Under the pieces are notes generated by a model. The model saw only the letters and a program-made list of their open reading frames with translations, was not told where the DNA came from and did no database searches. Of a stretch of 64,000 nucleotides of DNA, positions 50,632-57,893 are shown piece after piece. A program made the position numbers and the translations under genes. Positions within the stretch are counted from its first letter, which is position 1. Each line of letters begins with the position of its first letter. Origin of the DNA: VRUE01 sp963817945 (GTDB taxonomy: Bacteria; Actinomycetota; Thermoleophilia; Solirubrobacterales; 70-9); the NCBI GenBank assembly GCA_963817945.1, contig CAWFQH010000005.1:434001-498000 (forward strand). Reading direction: 5' to 3'.

Positions 50632-51336
50632 ATGGCCGACCGCACTTTCGCCAAGTTCAGCTTCTTCAAGATCGACCCCGAGTGGCGTCGCCGCGACGCC
50701 GACCTGCGCGCTGCCGACAAGCAGGAGTTCCTCGCCGCCTGCGAGGACTTCGCCCTTGACCGCTCGCTGCGCGCCTACTCAACCATAGGCACGCGCGGCG
50801 ACGTCGACCTGGTCCTGCTCAGCCAGAGTCCCAACCTCGAGGATCTGCACACCTTCCACGTCGTCCTCGGGCAGAGCGGGCTCGCCAAATGGGCGGACAT
50901 CCCCCACTCCTTCCTCTCGATGACCAAGCGCTCGCCCTACTCCGAGGAGGCGGCACGTCCCGAAATCTGCGTCTCCGAGCGCAAGTACCTCTTCCTCTAT
51001 CCGATGGTCAAGCAGCGGCGCTGGTACGGCCTGCCGGCCGAGGAGCGCCAACGGATCATGAAAAGTCACATCGAAGTCGGCCGCCGCTACCCCGAGATCA
51101 CGATCAACACCTCCTACTCCTTCGGCCTCGACGACCAGGAGTTCGTCGTCGCCTTCGAGGGTGACGACCCGGGGGAGTTCCTCGATCTGGTGCAGGAGCT
51201 GCGCCCGACCGAGTCGAGCGCCTACACCGAGCGGGAGACGCCGATCTTCACCTGCGTGGCAATGTCGGTGCGGCGGGCGCTCGACGCGCTCGACGGGACC
51301 GCGAGCATCGCCGCCGACCTCACGGCCGCTCGGTAG
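50632..51336 (+). CDS. hemQ: Chlorite dismutase-family protein, HemQ-like (coproheme decarboxylase)
   Basis: 234 residues from ATG 50632. HemQ-type features: FSFFKIDPEWRRRDA, the central LHTFHVVLGQSGLAKW region, KYLFLYPMVKQRRWYGLPAE with the catalytic tyrosine, and SHIEVGRRYPEITINTSYS with the proximal histidine. In actinobacteria HemQ makes haem b from coproheme. No other haem genes are in the window. The divergent membrane gene starts within 30 bases, so the promoters overlap. Confidence 0.88.
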   Translation: MADRTFAKFSFFKIDPEWRRRDADLRAADKQEFLAACEDFALDRSLRAYSTIGTRGDVDLVLLSQSPNLEDLHTFHVVLGQSGLAKWADIPHSFLSMTKRSPYSEEAARPEICVSERKYLFLYPMVKQRRWYGLPAEERQRIMKSHIEVGRRYPEITINTSYSFGLDDQEFVVAFEGDDPGEFLDLVQELRPTESSAYTERETPIFTCVAMSVRRALDALDGTASIAADLTAAR

Positions 51337-51386
51337 AGCTTCATCTCGGCGCCGGAGTCTTCAGGAGTACCTCGACGTCACCGATA

Positions 51387-51938
51387 ATGGTCAGCATGGC
51401 CGTGGAGACGCTCAGCTACGCGATCGACGACCAGGACCGCCTGATCAAGGTCGACGACGGCTTCTACCGGTTCGCCGAGGAGAACGGCTGGGACGCAGCG
51501 GGGTCCAGCCTCGGGCGCTCGCTCTGGGACTTCGTCGCCGGGACCGATGTGCGCAAGCTGCAGCGCCTGCTGGTGCGCCGGGTCCGGGACGAGATCCACG
51601 AGGTCGAGCTGCCGTTCCGTTGCGACGGACCCGAAGTGACCCGTGAGATGAACATCCGCATCGTCGCCGACAGCTCCGGCCGGGTGGTGATGTTCTCGGC
51701 GCGGCTCCGCGCAGAAGAGGAACGCGAAGAGCCCCAACCGCTCCTCGACCCGGCCGCCGTCCGCGATGACGACGACTTCCTGCCGATGTGCGCCTGGTGT
51801 GACCGCTTCCTGGTCGACGGCGAGTGGGTCGAGGTCGAGGAGGCGGCGAGGAGGCTGGAGCTGTTCCGCCGCAGCGAGATGCCGACGCTGGACCACGGCA
51901 TCTGCCCCGCCTGCGACAAGACGCTGCTCGCCGCGTAG
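51387..51938 (+). CDS. PAS-like sensor protein with C-terminal zinc knuckle
   Basis: 183 residues (ATG 51387; ATG 51396 also possible). A single PAS-like domain: LSYAIDDQDRLIKVDDGFYR, GRSLWDFVAGTDV, ELPFRCDGPEVTREMNIRIV. The C-terminal end has CAWCDRFLVDGEWVEVEEAA and HGICPACDKTLLA, two CxxC pairs that probably bind zinc. There is no output domain, so it would act through a partner. The arrangement is common in stand-alone PAS proteins. Confidence 0.75.
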   Translation: MVSMAVETLSYAIDDQDRLIKVDDGFYRFAEENGWDAAGSSLGRSLWDFVAGTDVRKLQRLLVRRVRDEIHEVELPFRCDGPEVTREMNIRIVADSSGRVVMFSARLRAEEEREEPQPLLDPAAVRDDDDFLPMCAWCDRFLVDGEWVEVEEAARRLELFRRSEMPTLDHGICPACDKTLLAA

Positions 51939-51977
51939 GCGCCGGGCGACGCTCGTTCCCTATCCTTCCGCGTTCCA

Positions 51978-53384
51978 ATGAGCCAGATCGGAACCCCCGA
52001 GAATCCCGTCCGCATCGCCATCGTCGGCGCCGGCCCGTCCGGCTTCTACGCCGCCGAGCACATCCTCAAGGACGAGGGCACGCACGCCCAGGTCGATCTC
52101 TTCGACCGCCTGCCGACGCCGTTCGGCCTGGTCCGCGGCGGCGTTGCCCCGGACCACCCGAAGATCAAGTCGGTGATCCGCGTCTACGAGAAGACGGCGG
52201 CGCGCGAGGGCTTCCGCTTCTTCGGCAACGTCAAGGTCGGCCACGACGTCGAGGTCGAGAACCTGGAGCGGCTCTACCACGCGATCGTCTTCACGGTCGG
52301 CTGCGAGACCGATCGCCAGCTGGGGATCCCCGGCGAAGAGCTGCCCGGCAGCCACGCGGCCACCGCCTTCGTCGGCTGGTACAACGCCCACCCCGACTAC
52401 GCCGAAGAAGAGTTCGACCTCTCCTGCGAGCGCGCTGTGGTGATCGGCAACGGCAACGTCGCCATGGACGTCGCGCGGATGCTGGCTCTGACCGACCACG
52501 AGCTGCACCAGACCGACACCGCCGACCACGCGATCGAGATGCTCGATCGCAAGCAGATCCGCGAGATCGTCGTCCTCGGTCGGCGTGGGCCGGCGCAGGC
52601 CGCCTTCACCAACCCGGAGATCAGGGAGCTGGGCGAGATGGAGGACGCCGACGTCGTCGTCGACCCGGCCGAGGTCGAGCTCGATCCGGCCAGCGCCGCC
52701 TACCTCGAGTCCGATGAGGCCGATAAGACGACCCGGGTCAACGTCGAGACGCTGCGCGAGTTCTCCCAGCGCCAGCCCGAGGGCAAGCGGCAGCGCATCG
52801 TCCTCCGCTTCCTCGCCTCGCCGGTCGAGATCAAGGGCGAGGGCAAGGTCGAAAGCATCGTGATCGGCCGCAACGAGCTGGTCGAGGAAGGCGGGTCGCT
52901 GCGCGCCCGCGACACCGGCGAGCGGGAAGAGCTCGAGTGCGGGCTGGTCCTGCGCTCCGTCGGCTACACCGGCATCCCGATCGAGGGCGTCCCCTTCGAC
53001 GAGAAGCGCGGCCTGATCCTCAACGAGGGCGGCCGGGTGCTCGACTCCCACGACTCCGGCCACAAGACCGGCCACTACACCGCCGGCTGGATCAAGCGCG
53101 GGCCCTCGGGGGTAATCGGGACCAACAAGAAAGATGCGATGGAGACCGTCCAGCACCTGCTCGCCGACATCGGCGAGGGCAAACTGCTGGAGCCCGAGAG
53201 TCCCGAGCCCGTAGCGGTCGAGGAGCTGCTGGCCGAGCGCGGCGTCCGCTACGTCAGCTTCGAGGACTGGCAGGCGATCGACCAGGCCGAGGTCGGCCGC
53301 GGCGAGCCCCACGGTCGCCCCCGCGTCAAGTTCGTCCGGGTCGAGGAGATGCTGCAGACCCTCGGCGAGAAGGTCTCGGGTTAA
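51978..53384 (+). CDS. Ferredoxin-NADP+ reductase (adrenodoxin reductase/FprA type)
   Basis: 468 residues. FAD motif RIAIVGAGPSGFYAAEHIL, the family sequence FGLVRGGVAPDHPKIKSV, the NADP site AVVIGNGNVAMDVARML, LGRRGPAQAAFTNPEIREL, and the end block GWIKRGPSGVIGTNKKDAME. It moves electrons between NADPH and ferredoxins. Gene order with BolA and a CGFS glutaredoxin just downstream suggests support of Fe-S cluster assembly. Confidence 0.93.
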   Translation: MSQIGTPENPVRIAIVGAGPSGFYAAEHILKDEGTHAQVDLFDRLPTPFGLVRGGVAPDHPKIKSVIRVYEKTAAREGFRFFGNVKVGHDVEVENLERLYHAIVFTVGCETDRQLGIPGEELPGSHAATAFVGWYNAHPDYAEEEFDLSCERAVVIGNGNVAMDVARMLALTDHELHQTDTADHAIEMLDRKQIREIVVLGRRGPAQAAFTNPEIRELGEMEDADVVVDPAEVELDPASAAYLESDEADKTTRVNVETLREFSQRQPEGKRQRIVLRFLASPVEIKGEGKVESIVIGRNELVEEGGSLRARDTGEREELECGLVLRSVGYTGIPIEGVPFDEKRGLILNEGGRVLDSHDSGHKTGHYTAGWIKRGPSGVIGTNKKDAMETVQHLLADIGEGKLLEPESPEPVAVEELLAERGVRYVSFEDWQAIDQAEVGRGEPHGRPRVKFVRVEEMLQTLGEKVSG

Positions 53385-53396
53385 GCGCCCGCGCCC

Positions 53397-53630
53397 TTGG
53401 CCGACCTGGCGGAGATCGAGTCGATGATCGAAGCGGCCCTGCCCGGCGCCGAGGTCGAGGTCGTCGACGAGACCGGGGCGGGCGACCACCTGCGGGCGAC
53501 CGTCAAGGCCACCCAGTTCGAGGGCCTATCGCGGATCGACCAGCACCGCCTGGTCAAGGCCGCGGTCAAAGAGCGCTTCGAGGACGGCGCGATCCACGCG
53601 CTCTCGGTCAAGACCGAAGTGGCGGGGTAG
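53397..53630 (+). CDS. BolA-family protein
   Basis: 77 residues from TTG 53397, 12 bases after the reductase stop. Family core: VVDETGAGDHLRATVKATQF and GLSRIDQHRLVKAAVKERF, with the class II type histidine in HRLV. BolA proteins bind [2Fe-2S] clusters together with monothiol glutaredoxins; such a partner is the next gene. The start is inferred from the family N-terminus; no strong ribosome site is seen. Confidence 0.88.
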   Translation: MADLAEIESMIEAALPGAEVEVVDETGAGDHLRATVKATQFEGLSRIDQHRLVKAAVKERFEDGAIHALSVKTEVAG

Positions 53631-53643
53631 CTACGCTGTGGCC

Positions 53644-54024
53644 ATGGCCGACCCAGAGCTGAAGAGCAAGGTGGAGGAGCTGATCGCCGGCAACCCCGTG
53701 CTGCTGTTCATGAAAGGCACGCCGGAAGCGCCCCGCTGCGGCTTCTCGATGCGGGTGGTGCAGGTGCTGGACACGATGGACGTCGAGTACGGCGCCGTCG
53801 ATGTCCTCCCGGCGCTGCAGCCGCTGCGCGAGGTGACCGCCGAGATCTCCGACTGGCAGACCTTCCCCCAGCTCTACGTCAACGGCGAGCTGCTCGGGGG
53901 TGCGGACATCGTCGAGGAGATGTTCGACTCCGGCGAGCTGGCCGAGGCACTCGGCGTCGAGCAGCCGGCCGCAGCGCCGCAGCCCGCACCGCCGGCGCAA
54001 TCGCCGCCTCTCCAAATCGAATAG
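53644..54024 (+). CDS. grxD: Monothiol CGFS glutaredoxin (Grx4/GrxD type)
   Basis: 126 residues from ATG 53644 (GTG 53638 possible). Motifs: NPVLLFMKGTPEAPRCGFSM with the single cysteine (Cys32) in CGFS, WQTFPQLYVNGELLGGADIV for glutathione binding. A Pro/Ala/Gln tail of about 25 residues follows the fold. It carries [2Fe-2S] clusters with BolA, encoded 13 bases upstream. Its end converges on the A-type carrier gene. Confidence 0.93.
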   Translation: MADPELKSKVEELIAGNPVLLFMKGTPEAPRCGFSMRVVQVLDTMDVEYGAVDVLPALQPLREVTAEISDWQTFPQLYVNGELLGGADIVEEMFDSGELAEALGVEQPAAAPQPAPPAQSPPLQIE

Positions 54025-54035
54025 GAGCCGGAGAG

Positions 54036-54410
54036 CTAGACAGCAGCCGTCTCGGCCGCGTCCTCTTTGACCTGGAAGGACGAGCCGCATCCACAAGCCG
54101 CGACGACGTTCGGGTTGTTGACCTGGAAGCCGGCGCCCTGCAGTCCTTCGACGTAGTCGACTTCGGAGCCGAAGACGAACTGCATGCTGACCTTGTCGAC
54201 GACGACGGCGACGCCGTCGACCTCGAAGACGTGGTCGTCATCCTTGGCCCGATCGAAGGCGAGCGCGTACTGGAAGCCAGAGCAGCCGCCGCCGCGAACG
54301 GCGACGCGCAGCGCCTGCCCCTCGGCGTCGTCCTGACCCCCCAGCAGCTCGCCGATCTTTTCGACGGCCTTGGGGCTGAGCACGATCGCTTCCTTCGTAG
54401 TCTCCGTCAC
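54036..54410 (-). CDS. A-type Fe-S cluster carrier (IscA/ErpA family)
   Basis: 124 residues from GTG 54410. The three-cysteine set is in VRGGGCSGFQYALAF and the C-terminal AACGCGSSFQV. Core ends with a short acidic tail. It accepts or delivers Fe-S clusters. Together with the reductase, BolA and CGFS glutaredoxin this makes a local Fe-S maintenance set, although no scaffold (SufBCD) or desulfurase is in the window. The frame upstream of GTG 54410 is a shadow of degV. Confidence 0.92.
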   Translation of the reverse strand: MTETTKEAIVLSPKAVEKIGELLGGQDDAEGQALRVAVRGGGCSGFQYALAFDRAKDDDHVFEVDGVAVVVDKVSMQFVFGSEVDYVEGLQGAGFQVNNPNVVAACGCGSSFQVKEDAAETAAV

Positions 54411-54470
54411 TTCACAAAGTGTAGCGATGGCCGGGGCGCACGAGCCGCGGTCTGAAAGACTTAGCCCGCC

Positions 54471-55349
54471 TTGCCCCCGACCCAGCCAACCGCCGTCGTC
54501 TGCGACACGACGGCCTACCTGCCAGCCGACCTCCTCACCGAGAAGGGAATCGAGACGGTCAGTCTCTACGTCTCGATCGACGGCGAGCAGCAGCGCGAGT
54601 CGGAGGTCGGCGACTACGGGGAGTTCTTTGAGCGACTGCGCGCCTCCGAGAGCGGCGCGACCACCTCGCAGCCCTCGGTCGGCGACTTCGTCTCCGTCTA
54701 CGAACCGCTGCTCGATGGCGGCCATGAAATCGTCTCCGTCCACATCTCCTCCGGCATCTCCGGCACCTGCGAAGCGGCGAACCAGGCGCGCGAGCGGCTG
54801 ATCGCGGAGGACAAGGGCGGCGAGCGCATCCACGTCTTCGACTCGCGCTCGGCGGCCGGCGGGATGGGGCTCTGCGCCCTGGGTGCCGCGGCTGCGGCCA
54901 CCGGGGGCGGCGACTCGGAGGCGGTTCTCGCCCGCGCCCAGCAGACCCGCGAGGAGCTGAAGATGTGGTTTGCGATCGACACCCTTGAGTACCTGCGGCG
55001 CGGCGGGCGGATCGGCGGCGCCGCGGCTTGGATCGGCTCGGCGCTGAAGATCAAGCCGATCCTGACCCTGGAGGAGGAGATCACCCCGGTTGAGCGCGTC
55101 CGCACTCGCGCCCGCTCGATCGAGCGCCTGCGCGACTACGCCCGCGAGCGGCACGAGTCCGGCCTCGACGCTTGGGTCGTCCAACACATCCAGGATCAGG
55201 AGACCGCCGACGGGCTGATCGAAGACTGCTACGAGATCTTCGGCTGCGAGCCGGCCTTCACCTCCGAGGTCGGCGCCGTGCTCGGCGCCCACGTCGGTCC
55301 TGGGCTGCTTGGCGTCGGCAGCGTCTCCACCGCCGTTCTGACGGCCTGA
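54471..55349 (+). CDS. DegV-family fatty-acid-binding protein
   Basis: 292 residues from TTG 54471. Family features: VVCDTTAYLPADL at the start (usual DSTAD replaced by DTTAY), TTSQPSVGDFVSVYE, SVHISSGISGTCEAA, HVFDSRSAAGGMGL and LEYLRRGGRIGGAAAW. DegV (FakB-like) proteins bind a fatty acid for phosphorylation by a FakA kinase; none is adjacent. Divergent from the A-type carrier with 60 bases between starts. Confidence 0.9.
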   Translation: MPPTQPTAVVCDTTAYLPADLLTEKGIETVSLYVSIDGEQQRESEVGDYGEFFERLRASESGATTSQPSVGDFVSVYEPLLDGGHEIVSVHISSGISGTCEAANQARERLIAEDKGGERIHVFDSRSAAGGMGLCALGAAAAATGGGDSEAVLARAQQTREELKMWFAIDTLEYLRRGGRIGGAAAWIGSALKIKPILTLEEEITPVERVRTRARSIERLRDYARERHESGLDAWVVQHIQDQETADGLIEDCYEIFGCEPAFTSEVGAVLGAHVGPGLLGVGSVSTAVLTA

Positions 55350-55449
55350 GGGGGTCGTCATACAGCGTCCTCGGTCGCGCTCCTCGGGTCACGCACAGAG
55401 TGCGCTCCCCTCGTCGCGCTCCCTGCGTCCTTGTCTGGCGACCCCTCAG
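55346..55449. repeat. Long-spacer inverted repeat holding intergenic repeat family 2, copy 2
   Basis: CTGAGGGGGTCG (55346-55357) pairs with CGACCCCTCAG (55439-55449) with one bulged G. The spacer of about 80 nt (55362-55438) carries the reverse complement of the blocks at 36044-36103. It begins at the degV stop and ends 5 bases before the DUF3618 stop, so it probably ends both transcripts. Confidence 0.6.
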
Positions 55450-55454
55450 CCGCG

Positions 55455-55706
55455 TCAGTGACGGCGGCGGCGAGCCAACAGGCCGCCAATCGCGAAACCG
55501 ACCACCGCAGCGCCGATCGCCAGCTCGCGCTTGTGCTCGCTGACCTGGCGGCGCCAGTCGGTCAGCTCGGCGACGCGGCCGCGCAGGACTTCGACTGAGC
55601 GGCCGAGGTCGCGCCGCTGCGCCTCGATGTCGGCGCGAATCTGGGCGGCCGAGCGGCCGGGCCTGCCGACCGTAGAAGGCCGCACGGGCTCGGGGTGCCC
55701 GCTCAT
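55455..55706 (-). CDS. DUF3618 small membrane protein
   Basis: 83 residues from ATG 55706, overlapping the upstream holin-like stop (ATGA). DUF3618 pattern: SAAQIRADIEAQRRDLGRSV, LRGRVAELTDWRRQVSEHKR amphipathic helix, then one membrane helix (ELAIGAAVVGFAIGGLLARR) at the end. This trio of DUF3618, DUF1469 and a tiny span protein is typical of actinobacterial envelope genes; role unknown. Confidence 0.85.
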   Translation of the reverse strand: MSGHPEPVRPSTVGRPGRSAAQIRADIEAQRRDLGRSVEVLRGRVAELTDWRRQVSEHKRELAIGAAVVGFAIGGLLARRRRH

Positions 55707-56191
55707 CGCTCCCCCGCCTCGGGCGCTTGCGCGGAGCCTGGCGTCTGCATGGTTCCGGGTGCCGGCTGCACCGGCTCCCCTTCCAGCATCGCCCTGGTCC
55801 GCTTCGCCTCCTCGATCGCCTGCTCGGGCACCGGCGGCGCGCCAGCCTGGACCGAGCGATAGGCAAAGAAGCCGGCGGCGGCGGCGATCAACAGGAAGAA
55901 TGCTGCCTCGATGAAGTAGCCGGGCCAGGCCTCGTCGAAGAAGAGGTCGTTGATCAGCCAGGCGATCCCGTGCATGGCCAGAATCAGCGCCAGGAAGGCG
56001 AAGGTGCCGGCGACGATCCCGACGACCGAGCCGCGCACGATGCTGCCGACCTTTTCGGAGACCTCGGTCTTGGCCAGCTCGATCTCCTCGCGGACCAACG
56101 AGGAGGCGCGCTCGCTGACGTCGAAGACCAGCTCGGTGACCGATCTGCTGTCGGAGTCGGGCGGAGGCGGGGAGACGGGTGGCTCGGCCAT
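55703..56191 (-). CDS. Phage holin-like superfamily III (DUF1469) membrane protein
   Basis: 162 residues. SLVREEIELAKTEVSEKVGS amphipathic helix, then two spans (SVVGIVAGTFAFLALILAMHG and YFIEAAFFLLIAAAAGFFAY) and a Pro/Glu-rich tail. Despite the family name it is a cellular envelope protein rather than a phage lysis gene. It starts 2 bases after the preceding tiny gene's stop. Confidence 0.88.
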   Translation of the reverse strand: MAEPPVSPPPPDSDSRSVTELVFDVSERASSLVREEIELAKTEVSEKVGSIVRGSVVGIVAGTFAFLALILAMHGIAWLINDLFFDEAWPGYFIEAAFFLLIAAAAGFFAYRSVQAGAPPVPEQAIEEAKRTRAMLEGEPVQPAPGTMQTPGSAQAPEAGER

Positions 56192-56193
56192 GC

Positions 56194-56328
56194 TTACTCC
56201 GGCGGATCTTCGTCGTAGATGCGGCGGAAGAGGATCGCAGCGACGCGGGTGGCGACGATGCTGGCCAGCGCGCCGCTGGCGGCGAGCAGACCGCTCCAGA
56301 CAAGTCGCTTCGTTATCTCGTTGTCCAT
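56194..56328 (-). CDS. Tiny single-span membrane protein (DUF4235-like)
   Basis: 44 residues from ATG 56328 to TAA 56194-56196. Sequence begins MDNEITKRLVWSGLLAASGA, continues as one hydrophobic helix with LASIVATRVAAILFRRIY and ends DEDPPE. Size, helix and ending fit DUF4235-type proteins that accompany DUF3618 and DUF1469 genes. It is in tight array with them and 14 bases after the TetR stop. Confidence 0.7.
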   Translation of the reverse strand: MDNEITKRLVWSGLLAASGALASIVATRVAAILFRRIYDEDPPE

Positions 56329-56342
56329 CGCGCCGACCTTAC

Positions 56343-56945
56343 CTATCGCGGCTCGAGCCCGTCGCAGATCGTCGCCATCACCAGCGCCTTCGCTTCAGCG
56401 AAGTCGTCCTCGGTCGCCGGGATCAAGTCGAAGATCCAGCCGGAGAGCAGCTGCTCGATCGCGCCGTAGAAGGACATCGAGGCGAAGGCCGGGTCGACAT
56501 CGCCACGGAACGCCCCCTGTGCCTGCCCGTCGGCGACGATCTTGCCGATCGAGTCATAGGCGCGGCGAATCTCGGGCAGGTGGGTGCGGCCGAAGGAGTT
56601 GGCCGCGCGCGTCACCTCGACGATGATTACCTTCATCAGCTCGGGGTCATGGCGATAGGAGTCGACGATGAAGCCGGCCACCGCTTCCAGCTTCGCCCGC
56701 GGGGTCGCGTCGCTGCTGTCGGCCTCCTCGATCGCCGCGAGCAGCAGTGACCAGCGCTCGCTAAAGAGCTCGTTCAGCACCTCGTCCTTGGACTTGAAGT
56801 AGTGGTAGACGAGGCCGTAGGCGACGCCCGCCTGGTCGGCGATGTCGGCGACGCGGGTCGCGTGAAAGCCCTCGCGAGCGAAGACGCGGACGGCGGCGTC
56901 GAGGATCTGCCGCCGCTTGTCGATCGGAGGCGCTTTCGAGGCCAT
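56343..56945 (-). CDS. TetR-family transcriptional regulator
   Basis: 200 residues from ATG 56945; the stop of the nitrilase gene and this ATG share one base (TGATG). The HTH is clear: RRQILDAAVRVFAREGFHAT, VADIADQAGVAYGLVYHYFK, SKDEVLNELF. The C-terminal ligand domain is of the FadR/RutR-like kind (VTRAANSFGRTHLPEIRRAY, YGAIEQLLSGWI). A TetR-type operator lies upstream of the nitrilase gene, so autoregulation is likely. Confidence 0.92.
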   Translation of the reverse strand: MASKAPPIDKRRQILDAAVRVFAREGFHATRVADIADQAGVAYGLVYHYFKSKDEVLNELFSERWSLLLAAIEEADSSDATPRAKLEAVAGFIVDSYRHDPELMKVIIVEVTRAANSFGRTHLPEIRRAYDSIGKIVADGQAQGAFRGDVDPAFASMSFYGAIEQLLSGWIFDLIPATEDDFAEAKALVMATICDGLEPR

Positions 56946-57772
56946 CAGGCCCATGCCTCCAGCAGTTGTGGCCAGACGTAGGTCTCGGGACGGCGGTTGG
57001 CCAGCGAGGGCAGCGCCTCGCGGGTTCGCTCCTGGGCGGCGAGATCGAGGTCGGCGACGATGAAGCCCTCCCCGTCCGGGGCGACAGCGAGGGTCACCCC
57101 CCAAGGGTCGACGATCGCCGAGCGGCCGTAGGAGCTGTAGTGGGGCGGCGCCTCGCCGAACTGGTTAGGAGCGACGACGAAGGCCTGGTTCTCGATCGCC
57201 CGCGCCCGCAACAGCACTTCCCAGTGGTCGCGCCCGGTGGCCGCCGTGAAGGCCGAGGGGACCGTGAGCAGACGGGCGCCGCGCACGGCGAGGATCCGGT
57301 ACAGCTCGGGGAAGCGGAGGTCGTAGCAGACGCTGAGCCCCACGCTCAGCTCGCCCGCCTGCGCGGTGACGATCTCCTCGCCGGGCTGCTCGTGGTCGGA
57401 CTCGCGGTACTCGACGCCGCCCGCTTCGACATCGAACATGTGGATCTTGCGGTAGACCGCGAGGTCCTCGCCGTCGGGGCCGACAAAGACGGAGGTGTTG
57501 AAGGCCTTCTCTTCGCCGCCCTCGCAGATGCTGCCTGCCAGCAGGTGGATGCCGAGCTCGCGGGCCCAGCCACGGGCAGCACCGAGGCTGGGTCCGTCGA
57601 GCGGCTCCGCACCCGCCGTCATCGCCTCGCCGGGGCCGAGCAGGTTCCACTTCTCCGGCAGCGCGACCAACTCGGCGCCCGCCGCGGCGGCGGCGTGCAC
57701 CAGCCGCTCCGCCGTCTCCAGGTTCCGGGCCTTGTCGTCTCTCGAGTTGAGCTGTACGGCTGCTGCGCGCAT
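56945..57772 (-). CDS. Carbon-nitrogen hydrolase (Nit1-like amidase)
   Basis: 275 residues. Catalytic triad visible: Glu40 in LVALPEKWN, lysine in VYRKIHMFDVE and cysteine in GLSVCYDLRFPELYR. RAIENQAFVVAPNQFG and SYGRSAIVDPWG also fit the nitrilase Nit1/NitFhit branch, which repairs deaminated glutathione. First gene of an operon with the TetR regulator, downstream of the operator at 57794-57809. Confidence 0.9.
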   Translation of the reverse strand: MRAAAVQLNSRDDKARNLETAERLVHAAAAAGAELVALPEKWNLLGPGEAMTAGAEPLDGPSLGAARGWARELGIHLLAGSICEGGEEKAFNTSVFVGPDGEDLAVYRKIHMFDVEAGGVEYRESDHEQPGEEIVTAQAGELSVGLSVCYDLRFPELYRILAVRGARLLTVPSAFTAATGRDHWEVLLRARAIENQAFVVAPNQFGEAPPHYSSYGRSAIVDPWGVTLAVAPDGEGFIVADLDLAAQERTREALPSLANRRPETYVWPQLLEAWA

Positions 57773-57793
57773 TTCGATCTCTTCCCGGGCTGG

Positions 57794-57809
57794 TTGACTG
57801 ACCAGTCAA
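57794..57809. promoter_or_regulatory. TetR-type operator and likely promoter of the nitrilase-TetR operon
   Basis: TTGACTGACCAGTCAA is a 16-bp near-palindrome of the kind bound by TetR/AcrR regulators. On the minus strand it lies 21 bases before the nitrilase ATG and just downstream of a good -10 hexamer TATACT (57827-57822); the -35 is weak. Binding would block transcription, so repression by the operon's own TetR is expected. Confidence 0.7.
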
Positions 57810-57893
57810 TCGGGTTTGCCCAGTATAAGTCGCCGCCCCGCACCAAACTGCGCTGCCGGCCGGATCGCCGTCCCGCGTAACCTTGTCGGTGTC

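Noticed and set aside
55703..56191. Prophage remnant based on the holin-like gene
   Set aside because: DUF1469 proteins are ordinary actinobacterial envelope genes, and no other phage genes are nearby.
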